This document shows, piece after piece, positions 52,301 through 63,389 of a stretch of 64,000 nucleotides of DNA. The first letter of the stretch is position 1, and each line of letters starts with the position of its first letter. Location: positions 1-64,000 of the forward strand of contig JASAMV010005964.1 of assembly GCA_030248065.1 (NCBI GenBank). Direction: 5' to 3'. A model generated the notes under the pieces. That model searched no databases. It saw nothing but the letters and a program-made list of their open reading frames with translations, and had not been told where the DNA came from. The position numbers and the translations under genes are program-made. Source of the stretch: Rhynchonema sp. JSB1_4. Its lineage: Eukaryota; Nematoda; Chromadorea; Monhysterida; Xyalidae.

Positions 52301-55300
52301 CAAGAGTTCGGTGGCGGAACGTCAACACGATAGTTTTGAGATCAGTGCTAAATGGTGAAGTTAAGGCCACATAAGATAAAGAGCAAATGCATTTGACGCG
52401 AACTGAAGAAAACGCGCCATCGTGAAAACGCAAGCACCACATATTGAATACACTGTCGAGATGTTCGTTCAATGGTTGTGGCGAAATACCGAAACTAAGA
52501 GTGAGTCACACCGAAAAGGCCATACTGCACTCATTCAAAAATTTGTCACGTCATCGTAATGTACATAGTTGTTAGGTTTATGCATACATGCACACAATAC
52601 AGTTGGAAGAAGGTGCCACTGAATCACAACAACACACGTGCACAAATAAAATAAATAACTAACGTGTATCAAACGATATGATGTCCTCATTATTCACGGA
52701 ATTTTCACACTAAACATTCATATACAGTACGTCTCCCACAACACCTATAGGGCAAAAAATATAGGCAAATGAAGCTAACTAACAAGCTAAAATTAACCAG
52801 ACTGAAACTAAAAATAGGGCAGAGAAATCCGTCAGCCAGCCTGTTGCACTGTGATAAAGCCATGTCTCAGGATTTGAAAGCATTAGTAGGTGCACCGCAG
52901 GTCCTAAAACGGTGAACCGTGATGGCGGAGGAAAATCCTTCTAAATTTAATGGCAGCCATTCGAACCGAGTAGCAACTAGATTTCTCAGGTGCCGTTTCG
53001 CATACTGCACCTACTGTAAAACACAAACGCAGAAAAGTACAATACCTAACGGAGCCAGGCAAATACAAAATCCACCTAATCCATGCGAGCGAGACAGGAC
53101 GCTCATCTGGGCCATTGCCTCAGATTTCAATTTATGCACCCATGTTATATGTAGGTGTAGGTTACAAATTTACGATAATATCAAAGCAAATAGGCCTGGT
53201 CCTGCACATGGAGACGCACGATGTAAAAATTATTGGGTGTAACAGCTGCGTGATCTATAATGATTTTAATCCACTCCACGCTAAACCATACCACGCATAC
53301 ACTAATCGTAATCGTCCCACTCGCCCATATAGAGTAAGAGCATGTGCAAAATTCGTGTGATCACATTTTGATATGCCTTCGGTGTATGTAGCACACAGTT
53401 ATGGGTTATGGGGAAACACTGCGTTGTGTTTACAGCAGACGACATCAGCACGTTCTCTGATAAGTTAAGGTTTCTCAACCCTGGAACCAATACCATATTC
53501 GAACACAACAGGTGCCGGAACACTGTTGTGTCCAAATTCTGAAAACGCCACATCGATTATTACTACAAACTTGGTAACAGAAGGTGTGCGCACACGCATT
53601 ACGACAGACAGACAGGATGCGCAAGTGAGCACCGAAAATCAAAACCCAACACTCTGATTGGTTGACACCATATCATTTTCATTACCCAGTAAACACCACA
53701 TGTTCATTCAAAAAATGCAAACGTTGTCAGGGCACAGTTTAGTCTAAAACAGATCAACAGGCGAATTTCACGAAATAAGGACCACTTACCCCACGTCCCA
53801 CGGTATAATTTTGGTAGGGCTCACGATACGTGGCCCTCGCAATTAATTATTAAAATTTAAGCACATTTAAACTTGTTATTTGTCTTTGTTATATGTGCTT
53901 GCAGCAGGGTTTTTTCGATCTATTGGCTAATTTGGTGGCTCATTCTTATTTGAATACTGGCTCAGTGAAATCTACAAGTCCATCCATTGTTGGCTAATTC
54001 GCCAAAATCTACGGGCTCATTTCAGAGCCGGTAAAAATGGCACAAAAGCGTTGCTTCAGGGACGTGGAAAAGCTGTCAGTGATTGAGGAGAGGCGTATTC
54101 AAAAAATAATAGTGATAACAAAGGGTTGAATACGGTTGTACCTACAAATCGTGTACGTAGACTACTGACCCGCTGCCGAAATATATTATGCATGCGTGCG
54201 CAACAGATAAAAAAAGATTAAGCACTTACTCAAAATTACCACCTGTTGCGAAGGGCTCGAGTTTGGGTTCATCTTACACCTTCCTTGGACCGGATGCAAT
54301 TTTCAACCTTGGCGAATTCTTCCAAGCACGTAGTAAGCGACACTCATGCCCTATACATGCTTACTATGTACATTATCAGCTGGAGCTGACATGATATTTA
54401 GTAATATTTTTAGAAAGATACCACTGGCAGGGAAAAGCAACCCAAATGCTTGGGATTCCAGAAACATAGTAGCCAGAATAAAACAATATATGCGCATACA
54501 TTTACACTCGTTTTTTCATGAAAACAACAACGCTCAGGGTGTTCAGAACGAACTCGCAAATGCAAACTAGTCGGTTGGTTCAGTGATATGCCGCGCGTCA
54601 CCAAGTCAATAGACATGGAAATGCAGAAAAAATAACAAAAAACATCCAATATCAAAACAAAACCCACACGCGATTCTCATTAGTTCAGTCGTTTGTTGGT
54701 CAACCAACGCGGTGTGCTGTGCAGATTAACCAGATGCTCCGGTATAGTTAGAGCTCGCCCTGTGTTTTCACGTTCAGGCAGCTGAGATGAGACCCAAACA
54801 CCAACAAAGTTACCCACAGGAATTAGGTGGAGACTGAAATCAGATTTCGGCTTTACGACACGCCACAGTAGTTTTCGCGGAGGCAATATTAGCCGAGTGA
54901 ACGAATCGTGTCCTGTCCAGCCCTAGAAATGCGACGTATGCACCGCCAATGTATGTACATATACATCCATGACAGTCGTTTCGCCAACTAACTAACGACG
55001 AGACAGAAGTGAAAGAGAACGAATAAAAAAGCAAACGAAGCATTTTGTGGGTTGGTTCATACATGGCAGGCCTTCGACGGCACCTTATGCATGCATTGGA
55101 GCCCATGCACGCTGCATGTCGAACAAGTTGGGTGGGCGCACATGAAGTAAACAGAATTGGATGCAGTAGCAACTCCATCGAATGAAAAACAACTAGTCAC
55201 GAGTGGACTCAACGGACTAGCGCCAGGCCAATCGGCTGACGAAGCAAGCGGCATAAAAAGACGGGTGCCGTGTCAAGTCAAGCACACTGCATCAACCAAC

Positions 55301-58300
55301 AGCAAACATCCATTGCTGACGGGCTGTAGTGGAGGTGCATCCGACATCAGACGAGTTGTATTCTGAATAGTATTGTTCACATGTAGCACGACTGATGCTT
55401 GAAATGCAGTTTTTACAATATGACAACCAGCTCAAACAAAATAAATTCGGGCCTTTCCAGCCGGCACAGTTTGCCTCAATGCAAAATGTGGTGGATTCTC
55501 AGAGCCATCGAATCCGGCGGCGGCTAATGTAGTCATGTCATACGCACGCAACTGTCCATTACAAGGAGCAAGCCCGGAAAACATACATTCACACACGAGC
55601 ATTGGACGGGAGCGGGAGGCCATTGAATGCAATTTGTGAGTGTGACCATCAACGACTAATCCAATGCATATTCGACACGCGATATCACGAGTTTGAGTTG
55701 AGTTCTATTTTTAAATTGCTTGATTGGATAAGGACGAAGATAGAAAAAAGCAATGAATTTAGCGCCAGGGCACGGCATCCATATATGCGCGAATCAGATA
55801 AATCGTGCACACGCAACGCAACGCAAACTGTCGTTGATAAAAAAATAGCACAAGTAAAATTAGACAAAATCGAGTCTTTCAAAAACTCGCATGTTTTATT
55901 CAGTCAAGTCAGTAATTATACGCCAAGAAATGACCAAGCGAAGGAGTGGTACCACGGTACGCTATCACGCTGAAATAACCGGCATGATGTTTGTTTGCGT
56001 GGTCAACCAGCGTCAACAAGTCAGTCGACTACAAGATGTAGGCTGGAAAAAAGGCAACCAAGGGTGCGTATAGGTACAGCAGTAAAAGAGCAGCCAGCAC
56101 CGTATATTGACCAGAGCAACAAGGTTCACGCACCAAATGAAAGGTACCGGACCGGTTGGGTGGAGTTCTGTGTCCTACTGGCAAGCCAATCGCAAAGCGT
56201 AATCCTCGTAAAAAATATAAGACAACCGCACGATTGCTCATGTGACCACGTATAACAATAATTGCGCCTGTGTGCACCTGTTTGCTTGCATTGGTGCCGT
56301 TAGTCAAATGAAAATGTGCATTCGAGCGAAAGCAACCGTCTGCGGGCGGCAAGCTTTTAGTTGCTTGGCGTCCGGCGTATTCTCGCAGCAACAAAAACAA
56401 CGCCAATCGGTTGTGCACATGCATGCCTGCGTGATAGCTGGAAAAAATCTACGGTCGATCCAGGCGAAACAACAAGACTGCTGTGCTATTGCGATTGTAT
56501 GATAAAGCTAAGACAAAACATGATGATCAAAATATTGAAATCTAACAGCAACGTCGTCGTATCATGGGGTGCGCACGTCAGGACAACACCTGGGCTATCC
56601 GAACAGATCATAGCTAAGGACCTCGATCTCGAATGCAGAGAGCCCAAAGTGCCTGACGACTCAGCTGGTAGTTCAGTAAAGTACGAGAAAGGCAGCGCGG
56701 ATTCATCAAAAGCGGTCGGTCCCTGACAAAGTTGTGTAACAACAGCGAACAGCGAGCTGCGCCCTATCCCCATGTACCGTCAGTTGTGCAGCTGCATTAT
56801 GCCGCACTCTCTTCTTTCCGCACACTGCAGCCAAGTCATCCGACCGGCTGCCTGTGTGACCTAAGCCGGGGCACGCGTCGCGGCGACGACCAAGTTAAAA
56901 ACTTGTTGTTTGCCGCGCAGACTTTTTTGCGCGCTCAGCTGCGCGTTTACAACAACAGCCAAACAGCACGTGATTCTCGGGCTGCCGGCCAGCGTCAAGT
57001 CTGTTACCACCACAATCACAGATTGAGTATTAGTGTGGGTCAACAGAATCGAACAAGTCTTACACACGGCAGATATGCATATGCCACCGACGAAAAATAA
57101 TCATCACAAAAACGTCGGTGATTGGAAAACGAGTAGAATCTAAGAAAGTTGAATATCTAAAACCCGCTTGGAAAATAAAAGAGCGAACATGCAACGAATC
57201 AATCAAATCCAAGAACTGTCATACATAACTTTCCACAAATAAAATCGCTAACAGCGACCTACCGGCTTGATGCCAGTTGTGTCTACGGTGCGTGTGTGCC
57301 CTGCGATGGTCAGCCACATCGGACGCGGTGTGCGCCAACAAAGGACGACCGCGACGGGGCGATAATGGTGATGAAGCTGCAATATTTGAGTCTTTCGTTT
57401 CACAACCTGCTATGATGATGCGAAGTGAACCAGCCACTCGGGTCGGTTGCAAATCTCAGTGACCGCTGACCGGGTTTGCCTTGACCATGGGCAAAGGATT
57501 GGCTGATGCCCGAACATCGACCAACATAAATATTGTTTATCACGTGTATGCGAGCAACTTTCATGCTGATCAAAATTAGCCGTGCCCAGTGCCACCTGAT
57601 AGATGACGAAAATCACATGATCAAGGCAAGACCGGATCGGAACGGCGACCACAGTGCTTGATACTAGCCGGCCACGCTTGAGTTCACGAAGCCAAGTCAA
57701 AGTCATCTGCTGATCATTAACACTATAGTTCGTGATAGAGGGAGGGACAGTCCCTACTTTTTTCGGAGGCGGAGATTGTGTCCCCGACGGTGGGAACGGG
57801 GCGAAGACCCAAACTGAAGAAAAAGTCGCTTCTTCATGCGAAAAGTTTTGACCTATTCTTGTCCTTTTTCGGAAAATTCTCTGAAAAGGTTTTATGTGGC
57901 GATTTTCGACGCCTTTGCCCTGACCTAAACCTTTTGGGAGCAAAATGCTTATTTTAGGCCTAAATTTGCCTACGTTAGGCAAACATTAGGTGGAGGTAGG
58001 GGATAGTGCACCACCGAAGGGTAGATAGTGCAGTGTTGGAGGTATTCTGGAGGGGGGATACGGATACCTACTGTACCAAAGCAGATGGCCGGGGGGTTTG
58101 GTACCCTGGGGGGTTCGGTGAGGTTGAGTTAGTTTTTTGGGTCAAAAACTTTAATGTTTTCCTTATGTGTGGAATCGTGTGAAAACGTAGTATTTGCGCG
58201 CGAATTTTGGGCGATTTTAGGTAAAAAACCGCTGATTGTACACTAATTTTGGCCATTTTGGTCAAACATTGGCACTTTTAGGCCAAAATCGTGGGGGGGA

Positions 58301-60012
58301 TGCCTACTGTACCGGGGAGAAAATCGGGGAGGGGGTACCTACTTTACCATGCCAAACATCGGGGGGACACCTACTGTACCAGGCGAGAGGCGGGGGGACC
58401 CCCAAACCCCCCCCCCCCAACCTGTACTGGGGGCTACCCCAACCCCCCAACCTCCAACACTGAGAGTGTACCGGAGGGGACCCCGGCCTGGCACCACACC
58501 GATCATGAACAAAAATCCAACGAACGCACCGAAATGATGTAATCGCGCGGCACTCGAACTGCGTGGCATCAACATGGGCACAGGCGACACTGGTGCCGAC
58601 ATCTCATCGCGATTCGCACGGCCTGGTGATGGACTGTAGGCCCACAAATCGGACAGCTCACGGTCGGCGTGCGCACCCTGGTCACCACCTGGGAACAAAG
58701 ATGGATGCACTGTAGCGCAGCCTGCAGCGTTTGATCAATGGATCTTTGGCCAGGACCCGACGTATCAACTTTTGGCTGACACGAATGTGAGCCACGCGGA
58801 TGCAGAGTCCGGACATAACGGTGGGACTGGTCAGTCTGCTGTTTGCGTGAGTCGCCATATGACGGGATAAAGTTGACTGGGTCTGAGCGTCAATGTTGTT
58901 CATCAGGACAACAAACAGCTTATACGTTGGTCAAAATCTGTGCGCCTTTCCTATCACAAGCTGCGACCAAAAAACGACAAACTCCGCCTCTGTCCGTTGG
59001 ATTCAAAACCCCCTTAGTTCGACGTAGTTGGCGCTATCAATTATGGGCGTTATTCTTTCAAGAAATGCACACTTGTAGAATTATAAATTCCTCACAATAC
59101 GCCCTCTCAATGCGGAACCCACCGTGCAATGTCCAATGCTGTGGCGTCTGTCCATCCGGCGTGCTGGCAAGCGATGAATCGACAAGTGGTGGCGGCTGAA
59201 AAAAGCAATGAGACGCTTTACTTACGAGATGTAAGGATGCAAAGATTAATAAGACACGAAAGCTGGGCGCATGAAACATGGAATCGAATTTGGCACGATT
59301 GTGTGAAATTGTCCATCACTTCATTTATGCAGGTGAGATGAAACAGCACTGATACGATTTACAAAAAACGAAGACAGACATGGAATCAGCAGAAGTACGG
59401 ACAGCTACTCATGGATGCGACAACACGACACCAATAATACCGTCGACAGCATCGCAACATCCTGCTGATCGATGCAGGACACGCAGAAACACACCGACGA
59501 GTTCCCGCCACCACTGATGGCCGGGAAGGCGGAATCACGGGTTGGTAACGGCGATGACGGGGCAGGAAAGTTGAAAGCCGAAGACGTGTGACTGGAGCTG
59601 ACAATGGAGATTCGCTAAAGCATGCTTGTTGCACGAATAATGAGCCGCCGCTACTGGATCTCAAACATCAAACCAGCAGATGGCGTGGTTATCAAAACCG
59701 GGAGCACCTTTGTAGATACAAAAACCAGCCATCTATGAATCGCATCTCTACCAACCTCAACCAGTCAGTGTCAGGAATGGACAAGGACACCGAACTGCAT
59801 GTGGAAATATTCGAGTCGCGTCGCGCACGTTCAAACGGACTCAATGGCGGTGACAGCGTCTCGCCATCGACCGGCGTCGGATACATGGCTGCCAGATTGG
59901 GAATGGTCAGGAAGTTGGGGTCGGGCGCGGTCGCTTCGGCCGGACTCAGTGGCAGCGCGGGCGGCGCCTTGGTGATGCGAATTGTCAACGGACGACCGGA
60001 CGAGAACGACAT
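36883..60012 (-). CDS. kin-4: MAST-family serine/threonine kinase (microtubule-associated), complete
   Basis: Forty coding exons join in phase to give about 1846 residues: 60012-59756, 59597-59495, 59195-59123, 58688-58530, 57406-57263, 50783-50678, 50570-50420, 46930-46804, 46728-46598, 45834-45675, 45589-45523, 44246-44171, 44104-43972, 43674-43499, 43426-43304, 43224-42993, 42927-42779, 42722-42603, 42541-42464, 42401-42229, 42017-41888, 41819-41753, 41673-41563, 41465-41383, 41316-41163, 40875-40724, 40666-40529, 40420-40303, 40198-40103, 40035-39964, 39882-39689, 39311-39156, 39054-38950, 38876-38690, 38607-38441, 38360-38229, 38139-38003, 37932-37801, 37723-37584, 37214-36883. MAST hallmarks in order: [52 protein letters not shown], the pre-kinase domain ([41 protein letters not shown]), kinase, PDZ, and [13 protein letters not shown] near the end. 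Human MASTs are 1300-2600 residues, so the length fits. The far N-terminus (exons 1-5) rests on phase and composition rather than similarity. Confidence 0.93.
37345..37377. repeat. 33-base poly(A) tract in the last MAST intron
   Basis: An uninterrupted run of A on the plus strand, poly(U) in the MAST pre-mRNA, lying 131 bases upstream of the final exon's acceptor. It might assist or compete in 3' splice-site recognition, or be the relic of a retroposed tail. Confidence 0.8.
38003..38607 (-). other. kin-4: PDZ domain of the MAST kinase
   Basis: Three exons encode one PDZ domain. The ligand-binding loop is [14 protein letters not shown], matching the YGFTLRAIRVY of vertebrate MASTs. [20 protein letters not shown] supplies the middle strands and helix, and [14 protein letters not shown], followed by a basic GKMARKKG run, closes it. 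In this family the PDZ binds C-terminal tails of partners such as PTEN; which partner is used here is unknown. Confidence 0.92.
41163..42927 (-). other. kin-4: MAST kinase catalytic domain exons
   Basis: Nine exons encode the domain, roughly residues 783-1095 of the 1846-residue form. It opens with DFEQLK, then the nucleotide loop [10 protein letters not shown]; as in other MASTs the first glycine of GxGxxG is serine. The catalytic lysine is in FALKKL, the C-helix glutamate in VYAERDIL, then MAST-specific [12 protein letters not shown], the catalytic loop HRDLKPDN (asparagine split by an intron), DFGLSRIG, the activation segment end [15 protein letters not shown], and [15 protein letters not shown]. 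The AGC C-terminal extension follows ([25 protein letters not shown]). All residues needed for activity are present. Confidence 0.93.
44525..44947. mobile_element. Small foldback element in a MAST intron
   Basis: Inverted ends ATACTTGCG at 44525 and CGCAAGTAT at 44947, each followed inward by repeated GGAAAAAAACCG / CGGTTTTTTTCC units. Non-coding; it sits in the intron between 45523 and 44246. Confidence 0.6.
45140..45325. mobile_element. Short MITE with CTTAGGGCG ends in the same MAST intron
   Basis: CTAAGGGCGAACTTAGGTTA at 45140 pairs with TAAGCCCGCCCTAAG ending at 45325; about 27 bases of inverted repeat. The interior has two inverted TTCCGGAAATATTTCCGG-like palindromes around TTACATGCAAAAAT. 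Confidence 0.6.
47015..47578 (-). CDS. kin-4: Alternative N-terminal exon of the MAST kinase
   Basis: A 188-codon open frame starts [20 protein letters not shown], continues as a Ser/Gln/Pro-rich stretch and ends ALTQLK at a phase-0 donor (AAA|GTTAGA). It would splice in frame to exon 46930-46804, giving LK followed by [18 protein letters not shown], which resembles the LKELSLPRRGSF...SNRKSL block of vertebrate MASTs. An alternative promoter giving a kinase without the long N-terminus is the simplest reading. Use as an internal exon is possible through an AG at 47619-47618, in frame, but that acceptor has no pyrimidine tract. Confidence 0.65.
50784..57262. other. Long MAST intron between exons 5 and 6
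   Basis: About 6.5 kb in which I find no further MAST exon that can be defended. A minus-strand stretch at 51537-51655 (acceptor [27 protein letters not shown]) reads like a coding exon, but splicing it in is not required by phase and no similarity supports it. The rest is AT-rich without recognised genes. Confidence 0.45.
57733..58480. repeat. Dispersed repeat in MAST intron 4, related to 3587-3990
   Basis: TTTTTTCGGAGGCGGAGA..., TTTTAGGCCTAAATTTGCCTA and repeated (G)GGGG-ATACCTACTGTACC blocks resemble the element in Rabin8 intron 1. The right half has five or so degenerate copies of CCTACTGTACC spaced irregularly. Non-coding. Confidence 0.55.
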
Positions 60013-60497
60013 TTTCACGAAATATACGTGCGTCCAGTGCGACAAGCGCACCTTGACTACTATTTCATTGCAGACCAACTAAGTTTCAATCCTAAATCAA
60101 ATAAACTTCGGTTTTAGGTGGACGGCGCACTAACTGGACAGATTAGCTGTGTACTTGGAAACGAATTGGGTGAGGTAGGGAAGGGATCGACGAAGTTTCT
60201 TTGGACTAGCATTTGTTGACGTTTCCGCATGAACAGGGCTCCACGACGGTGAATTGCAGCCTTCCATAGTTGGGCAAATGAGTGGCGTTAATATGAACTG
60301 CTCACTGCGCTGGCAAGGCAACATAATCTGACGGCTTCATACTTCGCAATAAGGGAAGGTTTCCGGTTCCGGTGCATATTTTATGTGAAAACACCGATTA
60401 CAGTATGTGTGATGCACTTTGCACGCGAACAAGACTTTGTTTTTGTGCACAAACACCAGCTAAACAACCGACCAAAAGTAATCTGCAGAACTAGCTA
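60013..60497. other. MAST upstream region
   Basis: Contains the 5' UTR and presumably the main MAST promoter. The ATG at 60012 is preceded by GTGAAA. No coding exon is seen. Confidence 0.4.
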
Positions 60498-60786
60498 AGG
60501 CGGCCTTCACAATGCATGCGGGTTGCGGGTTGCGGGTTGCGGGCCGAGGTAATGCGGGCCCGCAAAAATTGAATCCGCACTAGGTTTCACAATGCAATGT
60601 GCGGGTTGCGGGCCAGAAGTTCTAATTGAAGCAAACCCGCAACCCGCAGTTCCTTGCCCGCATGCGGGTGCATTGTGAAGCCAAAAAAATGCGGGTTGCG
60701 GGCGAAGAGGAGTTTAGGAAACGTCACAAAGAATAACATTCATGAGCTCTTCTTTGTCAATACTGATTTCCAAAAACATGTTTAGG

Positions 60787-61349
60787 TACTGGTCGCACAA
60801 AAAGTTTACAAAAACTGGTCAAATTTTTTTTCCTGAATCCTGAAGCAGGAAAGTGACGGGGCAGTGACGTTGCGTTGCGCGATCGCACACAAGGCATGCA
60901 GTCTACAAAATGTTTCAGACCCGCAGCAATGTATAGGCAATCCATCGGCTCATGGCACTTTATATACACAGCGCGCATGCAGCAGCACACGCCATTTTCT
61001 AAACAAGATGTGCACTTTGGGCGAGTGCCATACTTTGATGGCCGACTTTTAAAATTATCTGGTTTTCATACGCTGCTTGACATAACACATCTCTGCACTG
61101 TCGCAAAATTTGGGGATGTTTCAACGGATAGCTGCCGAAAAGTAGATGCACTCATTGACGGCAGTAATTTAGCGTGCAGCCTGTGTGTGTGGAGTGCCAT
61201 GAGCTGGCGGATTGCCTATAGGTGCTCTTCTGGTTTATTTTCAGGTGAAAATGTTTTGTGAGAGTCACAAATAGCACAGCGGTGAATGACTGAATGTGAA
61301 AATTAGGAATGATTTGATGAATTCTTATGTGGTCATTGTGCGACCAATA
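60787..61349. mobile_element. MITE family B, interrupted copy
   Basis: Starts TACTGGTCGCAC and ends GTCATTGTGCGACCAATA. The left part up to GTTTCAGACCCGCAGCAATG and the right part from GGTTTATTTTCAGGTGAAAA correspond to the intact copy at 34883-35161. A family A MITE lies between them. Confidence 0.7.
60932..61220. mobile_element. MITE family A, intact copy nested in family B
   Basis: 289 bases with inverted ends TATAGGCAATCCATCGGCTC and GAGCTGGCGGATTGCCTATA. It is the undisturbed form of the element that is split at 6280-8318, read on the other strand, and supplies the empty TTAA-type site for the foldback insertion. Confidence 0.78.
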
Positions 61350-61506
61350 TCTACTATTGAGTTTTAGTATCGTTTACTGATTTTAAGACGACCAACAAAT
61401 ACCGATTATATTGTCCTTGTCTGGAGACCACCGAAGTTTCAAGTGGTGATAAAAATTTTCAAAACATGAGGAAGTATCAAACCTTGAAGCAAATTCGCCT
61501 GTGCAT

Positions 61507-61630
61507 TTAAAAGTCGGCCATCATAGTATGGCACTCGCCCAAAGTGCACATCTTGTTTAGAAAATGGCGTGTGCTGCTGGCGGATGCGCTGCGTGTATAA
61601 AAAGTGCCATGAGCCGATGGATTGCCTATA
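61507..61630. mobile_element. MITE family A, partial copy
   Basis: About 124 bases ending GAGCCGATGGATTGCCTATA, inverted relative to the first half of the copy at 60932-61220. The other half is missing or replaced by unrelated sequence (61350-61506). Confidence 0.65.
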
Positions 61631-62153
61631 CACATAAACACGTGCACTCCGTTTTGGATACAATGGGATTGCAGATTCTCGTTGTTTTCAGTTGTTTGGA
61701 AAGCTGAGAACGAAAGTTTCAGAAGAAACCTGTACAAATTTAGCATGCAAATTGATTGCGCAAATAAAGATAAGCGCGTGTAAAAATAAAGATACTTGGC
61801 ACACTGTTCTTGGAATTCTGCAACATCGAAAACACATAGAGAGTCGAAAACTTGTGCTCTCTGAGCAATGGGTCAACAAAAATCAACCATCCGAGCATGC
61901 GCTGAGGACCCAAACCCGCAAAAAATAGGATCAGTTCTAATCGAGAAAATGCGGGTTGCGGGCCGATTTGGCCCGCAACCCGCAACCCGCACGCTGCTAT
62001 GTGAAGGACACTCTGCGTGCGGGTTGCGGGCCGGGCTCGGCCCGCAATCCGCGACCCGCAACCCGCATTTCTTGTGTCTTCACAATGCACAGTGCGGGTT
62101 GCGGGCCGATGTGGCCCGCAACCCGCAACCCGCATGCATTGTGAAGGCCGCCT

Positions 62154-63389
62154 AAGTAACAACAAGACGACGGATGGACTGAGTTGCTAATTCCATCGGC
62201 TGCCTGGCGATAGCCTGCTGTGTTTGCGAAGGTGATGATAAATTGAATGCGCTAACATCTATAATGCATACACGAGATTACTTTCGTGCGCACAGGTACC
62301 GTATGTGCATGTGCATGGCAAGGACCGCGAGGTATGTAGCAGGAGCACTTGCGATCACGCTGCTAGGAAACGTAGACGATCAGTTACAGGCGAGCGCCCA
62401 GGCTGTTTTGAAATTCTCGCCTCCGCGCTCTTGCGTCCGACACCTTAATTAAGCCGTCGGATGCTGCGATACACTGTGTGTGTCTCCCTGTGGCTGGCCC
62501 TCACTAGCTCGCGCTATGAAGACACTGATTGCACCCCATTTATTAAACAGATCAGCGCCGACTTCACTCGTTTAATTCATAATTAATCAGTTTTATGTTC
62601 ATATAAAAGAACTTTCTTCAGTTAGAGCTCTGTAATTAACCACCACACCGCAGCGGTCTTGTGAGCGAACAGTGGCAAAAGCTTGTCAATTGCAGGTGAG
62701 CTTGTCAATAAGCCAAGCCAGTGGCGGATCCAGCTTTTTGATAAGGGAGGGTCCAAATCCAAAAAGTCATTTTTATCTGGTACTTGTTCCATTTTTAAAA
62801 AATCAGTGGTTATTTAGAATTTCGCGCTTTTTACACGAAGTATAATACAACGCGCGCGAAATTTTGGCCGGCCCTTATGGACCAAAGTGGGGGCCATGAC
62901 CTCTGTGTTCCTGGATCCGCACTTAAGCTAGGCGAAGAGGCTAATGAAGCCAACAGACCAGCACGTGATATGGCTCAGTCGCTGTTTATGTTTACGATCA
63001 CTATGTTAATCAGACACACATGCCAGGCGGGCGGTTACTTTCATCCTTGCCGCCACTCTGTTTTTCTGAAAAAACTAAGCCTAAAACACGTGGCATTCTA
63101 ACTGTGTGAGATAGGGGCGAACCGGACTCTCGGTCTGACCTCTTCGTGCCCCAAGGCAAGTGGTGCGTACTGTCCAAATTGTAACGGAGAAACTTAGCGC
63201 AGCTGTTCTCCATGGTTCTTTTGCCATTTTTACTGGCTCATTGAGCTTGTAAGAATTTGAAATGAGCAGGTGGATATTGGCAGATGAGCCAGTAGAATTT
63301 CAATGAGACAGTAGAATGATCCAGTGAGTCTCAGAGTAAGCACTTTTTGAAGGCAACAAGCAACCCAAAATCGAAATTTTCGGTGGCCG
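62154..63389. other. Intergenic DNA, no gene seen
   Basis: No open frame with recognisable content or splice partners. GGCGGATCCAG-type sequence near 62722 resembles sequence near 4523, suggesting another dispersed repeat. Confidence 0.4.

Larger units (their letters stand above)
60498..62153. mobile_element. Satellite-ended element, GCGGGTTGCGGG copy
   Basis: Ends AGGCGGCCTTCACAATGCAT at 60498 and ATGCATTGTGAAGGCCGCCT at 62153, the same motif as the 28665-29513 element. Directly inside are arrays of GCGGGTTGCGGGCC and its complement, punctuated by TTCACAATGCA motifs. The 1 kb centre contains the family B and A MITEs listed separately. The copy is twice as long as the other, partly because of those insertions. 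Confidence 0.75.

Noticed and set aside
59588..60082. 164-codon open frame on the plus strand.
   Set aside because: It is the shadow of MAST exon one; the minus strand has splice-compatible downstream exons and the plus frame has none.
61740..62165. Open frames with repeated CGL/GPQPAT-like peptides.
   Set aside because: They arise from the GCGGGTTGCGGGCC array at the right end of the satellite-ended element.
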